Position numbers and translations under genes: made by a program
Assembly: GCA_903868295.1 (NCBI GenBank)
Contig: CAIPUQ010000268.1
Location: 1 to 7,120 of the forward strand
DNA from: an uncultured Roseiflexaceae bacterium
GTDB taxonomy: Bacteria > Chloroflexota > Chloroflexia > Chloroflexales > Roseiflexaceae
DNA: 7,120 nt
Reading direction: 5' to 3'
Part shown: positions 5,508 to 7,120 of the stretch, one piece after another
How the letters are laid out: each line of letters begins with the position of its first letter
Numbering within the stretch: the stretch's first letter is position 1
Notes under the pieces: generated by a model
Told to the model about the DNA's origin: nothing
Database searches by the model: none
Seen by the model: the letters and a program-made list of their open reading frames with translations, nothing else

Positions 5508-6785
5508 TTATCGTAGGGCCGAAATCAACCCCAACACCGTGGTCAATTGTGGGTCACGACAGAGGGCATCGCCAGCCTTGGGCATACGGTCTGCGACACA
5601 CGGGGCACCTGCCTGTGCGGCAGGATCATCGTTGACAAAGATGTCCGGTGTCAAACCTGTACCATGAATATGCAACTTGTCAGGGGTCAACCACTGACTC
5701 ATGGTGAGCCGAATGGTCCCACCGTTGCTCAGCGGGTAGATATTTTGCACGATGCCCTTGCCAAAAGTCTGCGTCCCAATGAGCAGCGTGCCAGGGTATC
5801 GATCGCGCAACGCGCCCGCTACCACTTCGCTCGCGCTCGCAGAGCGCTCATCCACAAGGACATACAGCGGGACCCTGACCATAGGAATATCACCGTCGGG
5901 CGGTGTCGTGGTCAGCTCGATGAGCGCACCCGCCTGACGTTCTTCCCACAAGGCTGTCCCATCATAAAAAAAGCCGAGCACGCGTTGCGCACTATCTAAC
6001 AGGCCTCCGGGCGTGCGGCGCAGGTCAAGAATTATTGCTTTGACCGGTGTACGCGAGAATTCACGCATCCCTTCTGCGAGCACATCAGGAGTGTTCCGTT
6101 TGAATTCGCTGATATGAATGTACGCAATATCACCCGTCAGGCGTTCCCATTCGACACTGGGCAAGATGATGTCATCCCGCTGGAGTGTAACGGTGCGCGC
6201 TGGAGTGCCACTCGTTTGCACAATCAGGGTAAGAGAGGTGCCTTTTTTGCCGCGTATGCGCGCACTGAGCGCAGTAGCCGCTTCGTCGACCGATTTGTTG
6301 GCAATCAGCGTTGCCACCATTTGATCGTCTACTTGCAGAATTTCGTCGTTTTGCAGGATCCCACTCTTGCTTGCGGGGCCATCGGGGATGAGCTTCCAGA
6401 CATATGCGCGGCCGTCGGTGAACCGCAGAAAAATGCCGATACCGCCGGTTTTGCCAGCCATGTCATCGGTCGTCTGTGCTGCTTTGTCTGGTTCTTGGTA
6501 GAAGGTGTATTTGTCGTCGAGCGTCGCCAACATGCCGTCTATGGCACCTTGGATCATTTTGCCGTGGTCGATACGGTCACGATCGAAAAAAATCGCATCG
6601 ACGAGCTGCCAACTCTCCCAAAACGGCGCAAATGCCGTGCGCATGCCCCACGGCGTCTGTAGTTGGATAAGGCTACCCGGCCCAACGACACGCTTGATGT
6701 CGCCTGCATACGGGGTGCCCGCAGTCAACATTGCTGCCAACCACCCGAGGACGAACGCGAGCGCGATAATCCCGAGGCGCTTCAT
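5508..6785 (-). CDS. S41-family C-terminal processing peptidase (CtpA-like)
   Basis: A 425-residue serine protease of the Tsp/CtpA family, which cleaves proteins from their C-termini outside the cytoplasmic membrane. An uncleaved signal or anchor (about 4-22) follows MKR. A helical N-terminal region holds the family's DGM(L)xxLDDKYTFY motif (83-96). The PDZ domain spans about 107-190 (GGIGI start, substrate-binding loop). The catalytic core follows with ILDLRRTPGGLL (252-263), SASASE with the likely nucleophile S317, D328, and the general-base lysine K343 in TFGKG. The spacing matches E. coli Tsp (S430, D441, K455) within one residue. The usual Asn before PGG is Thr here. The C-terminus continues LTPDKLHIHGTGLTPDI, as in CtpA. 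Its ATG overlaps the rsmE stop (ATGA, 6782-6785) and has no strong Shine-Dalgarno, so it is probably translationally coupled to rsmE. Confidence 0.93.
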   Translation of the reverse strand: MKRLGIIALAFVLGWLAAMLTAGTPYAGDIKRVVGPGSLIQLQTPWGMRTAFAPFWESWQLVDAIFFDRDRIDHGKMIQGAIDGMLATLDDKYTFYQEPDKAAQTTDDMAGKTGGIGIFLRFTDGRAYVWKLIPDGPASKSGILQNDEILQVDDQMVATLIANKSVDEAATALSARIRGKKGTSLTLIVQTSGTPARTVTLQRDDIILPSVEWERLTGDIAYIHISEFKRNTPDVLAEGMREFSRTPVKAIILDLRRTPGGLLDSAQRVLGFFYDGTALWEERQAGALIELTTTPPDGDIPMVRVPLYVLVDERSASASEVVAGALRDRYPGTLLIGTQTFGKGIVQNIYPLSNGGTIRLTMSQWLTPDKLHIHGTGLTPDIFVNDDPAAQAGAPCVADRMPKAGDALCRDPQLTTVLGLISALR

Positions 6786-7120
6786 TGTGCACCATCATCA
6801 AATGCACCGCGGGCAGCCAAGACCAGCGTTGCAGCAATGAGCGGAGCTGTTTCGGCACGCAGGATGCGCGCGCCCAACCCGGCAGCGTGCCAGCCAGGCT
6901 GCTGATGCATCCAGTGTTGCTCGGTGGGGCTGAATCCGCCTTCTGGTCCAGACACAATCCATGCTGGGGCGGCATGTGGCGGGACCAACAGCCGCAACGG
7001 TCGCGTCGCCAATCCTTCGTGGAGCCAAAACACCTGGTCGGTCGGCGGCATGAGCAGATCTGTTAATCGCATCGGAGCAGACAGCACCGGAAGTTTCCCA
7101 CGGCATGACTGTTCCGCCGC
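6782..7120 (-). CDS. rsmE: 16S rRNA (uracil-1498-N3)-methyltransferase, C-terminal part (5' end outside window)
   Basis: The visible 112 residues are the C-terminal half of RsmE, which uses S-adenosylmethionine to methylate N3 of U1498 in 16S rRNA of the small subunit; full-length proteins have about 240 residues. The frame is open to the window edge, so the GTG at 7087 is internal. Family landmarks appear in order: EQSCR near the beginning (family EQSxR), the SPOUT-knot loop SGPEGGFSPTE (visible residues 57-67), and LGARILRAETAPLIA (82-96), which forms the trefoil knot and cofactor site. The family often has LRTETA; Ala replaces Thr here. The stop overlaps the start of the S41 peptidase by 4 bases, indicating one operon. 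Identification is secure; only the N-terminal RNA-binding part is missing, because of the window boundary and not through mutation. Confidence 0.93.
   Translation of the reverse strand, partial: AAEQSCRGKLPVLSAPMRLTDLLMPPTDQVFWLHEGLATRPLRLLVPPHAAPAWIVSGPEGGFSPTEQHWMHQQPGWHAAGLGARILRAETAPLIAATLVLAARGAFDDGAQ

Noticed and set aside
5492..5520. Possible terminator after the S41 peptidase (CTAC/GTAG hairpin near the stop)
   Set aside because: The stem has only four base pairs and partly lies in the coding end; it is too weak to call, so how the rsmE-peptidase transcript ends is left open.
5155..5667. 170-residue open frame on the plus strand
   Set aside because: It runs antisense through the small zinc-ribbon gene, its promoter and the end of the peptidase gene, has no domain pattern, and would cross well-supported features on the other strand.
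6114..6662. 182-residue plus-strand open frame
   Set aside because: It is antisense to the PDZ and N-terminal part of the S41 peptidase and shows no family motif.

Overview
The window looks like an ordinary chromosomal stretch from a bacterium, most plausibly a member of the Chloroflexota. This is an inference from three things: long Thr/Pro-rich linkers of the TPTAT/TPTRTAT type in exported proteins, a moderately GC-rich composition, and the mixture of an extracytoplasmic nuclease pair, a CrtI-type carotenoid desaturase and an S41 peptidase. No rRNA, tRNA, CRISPR array, insertion sequence or phage structural gene is visible, so lineage cannot be fixed from the window alone.

Layout. On the plus strand (1-2639) lie two staphylococcal-nuclease-like genes in tandem, overlapping by 4 bases (ATGA). 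The first is a membrane-anchored protein whose start is cut off by the window. The second is a secreted protein with a C-terminal SUNSET/Ada-like module. After a short gap with a TATAAT box comes a xylose-isomerase-like TIM-barrel protein. A perfect 17-bp hairpin (2646-2682) separates this plus-strand block from the minus-strand block and probably stops transcription from both sides.

Everything to the right is on the minus strand. Read in the direction of transcription, it holds the 3' half of rsmE (16S rRNA m3U1498 methyltransferase), an S41 C-terminal processing peptidase overlapping it by 4 bases, a small zinc-ribbon-like protein of 80 residues, a CrtI-family carotenoid desaturase, and a TauE/SafE-family permease. 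The small protein is its own transcription unit, with a TTGACA-17-TAGAAT promoter, a stem-loop at the predicted 5' end, a clear ribosome binding site and a 13-bp hairpin terminator.

Working together. The two nucleases are very likely co-translated and both act outside the cytoplasm, for example on extracellular DNA or RNA. rsmE and the peptidase are translationally coupled but functionally unrelated as far as can be seen. The desaturase and the permease are adjacent and co-oriented without an obvious shared role. I found no convincing new defence or mobile system. The parts most worth a second look are the nuclease pair and the autonomous small zinc-binding gene.
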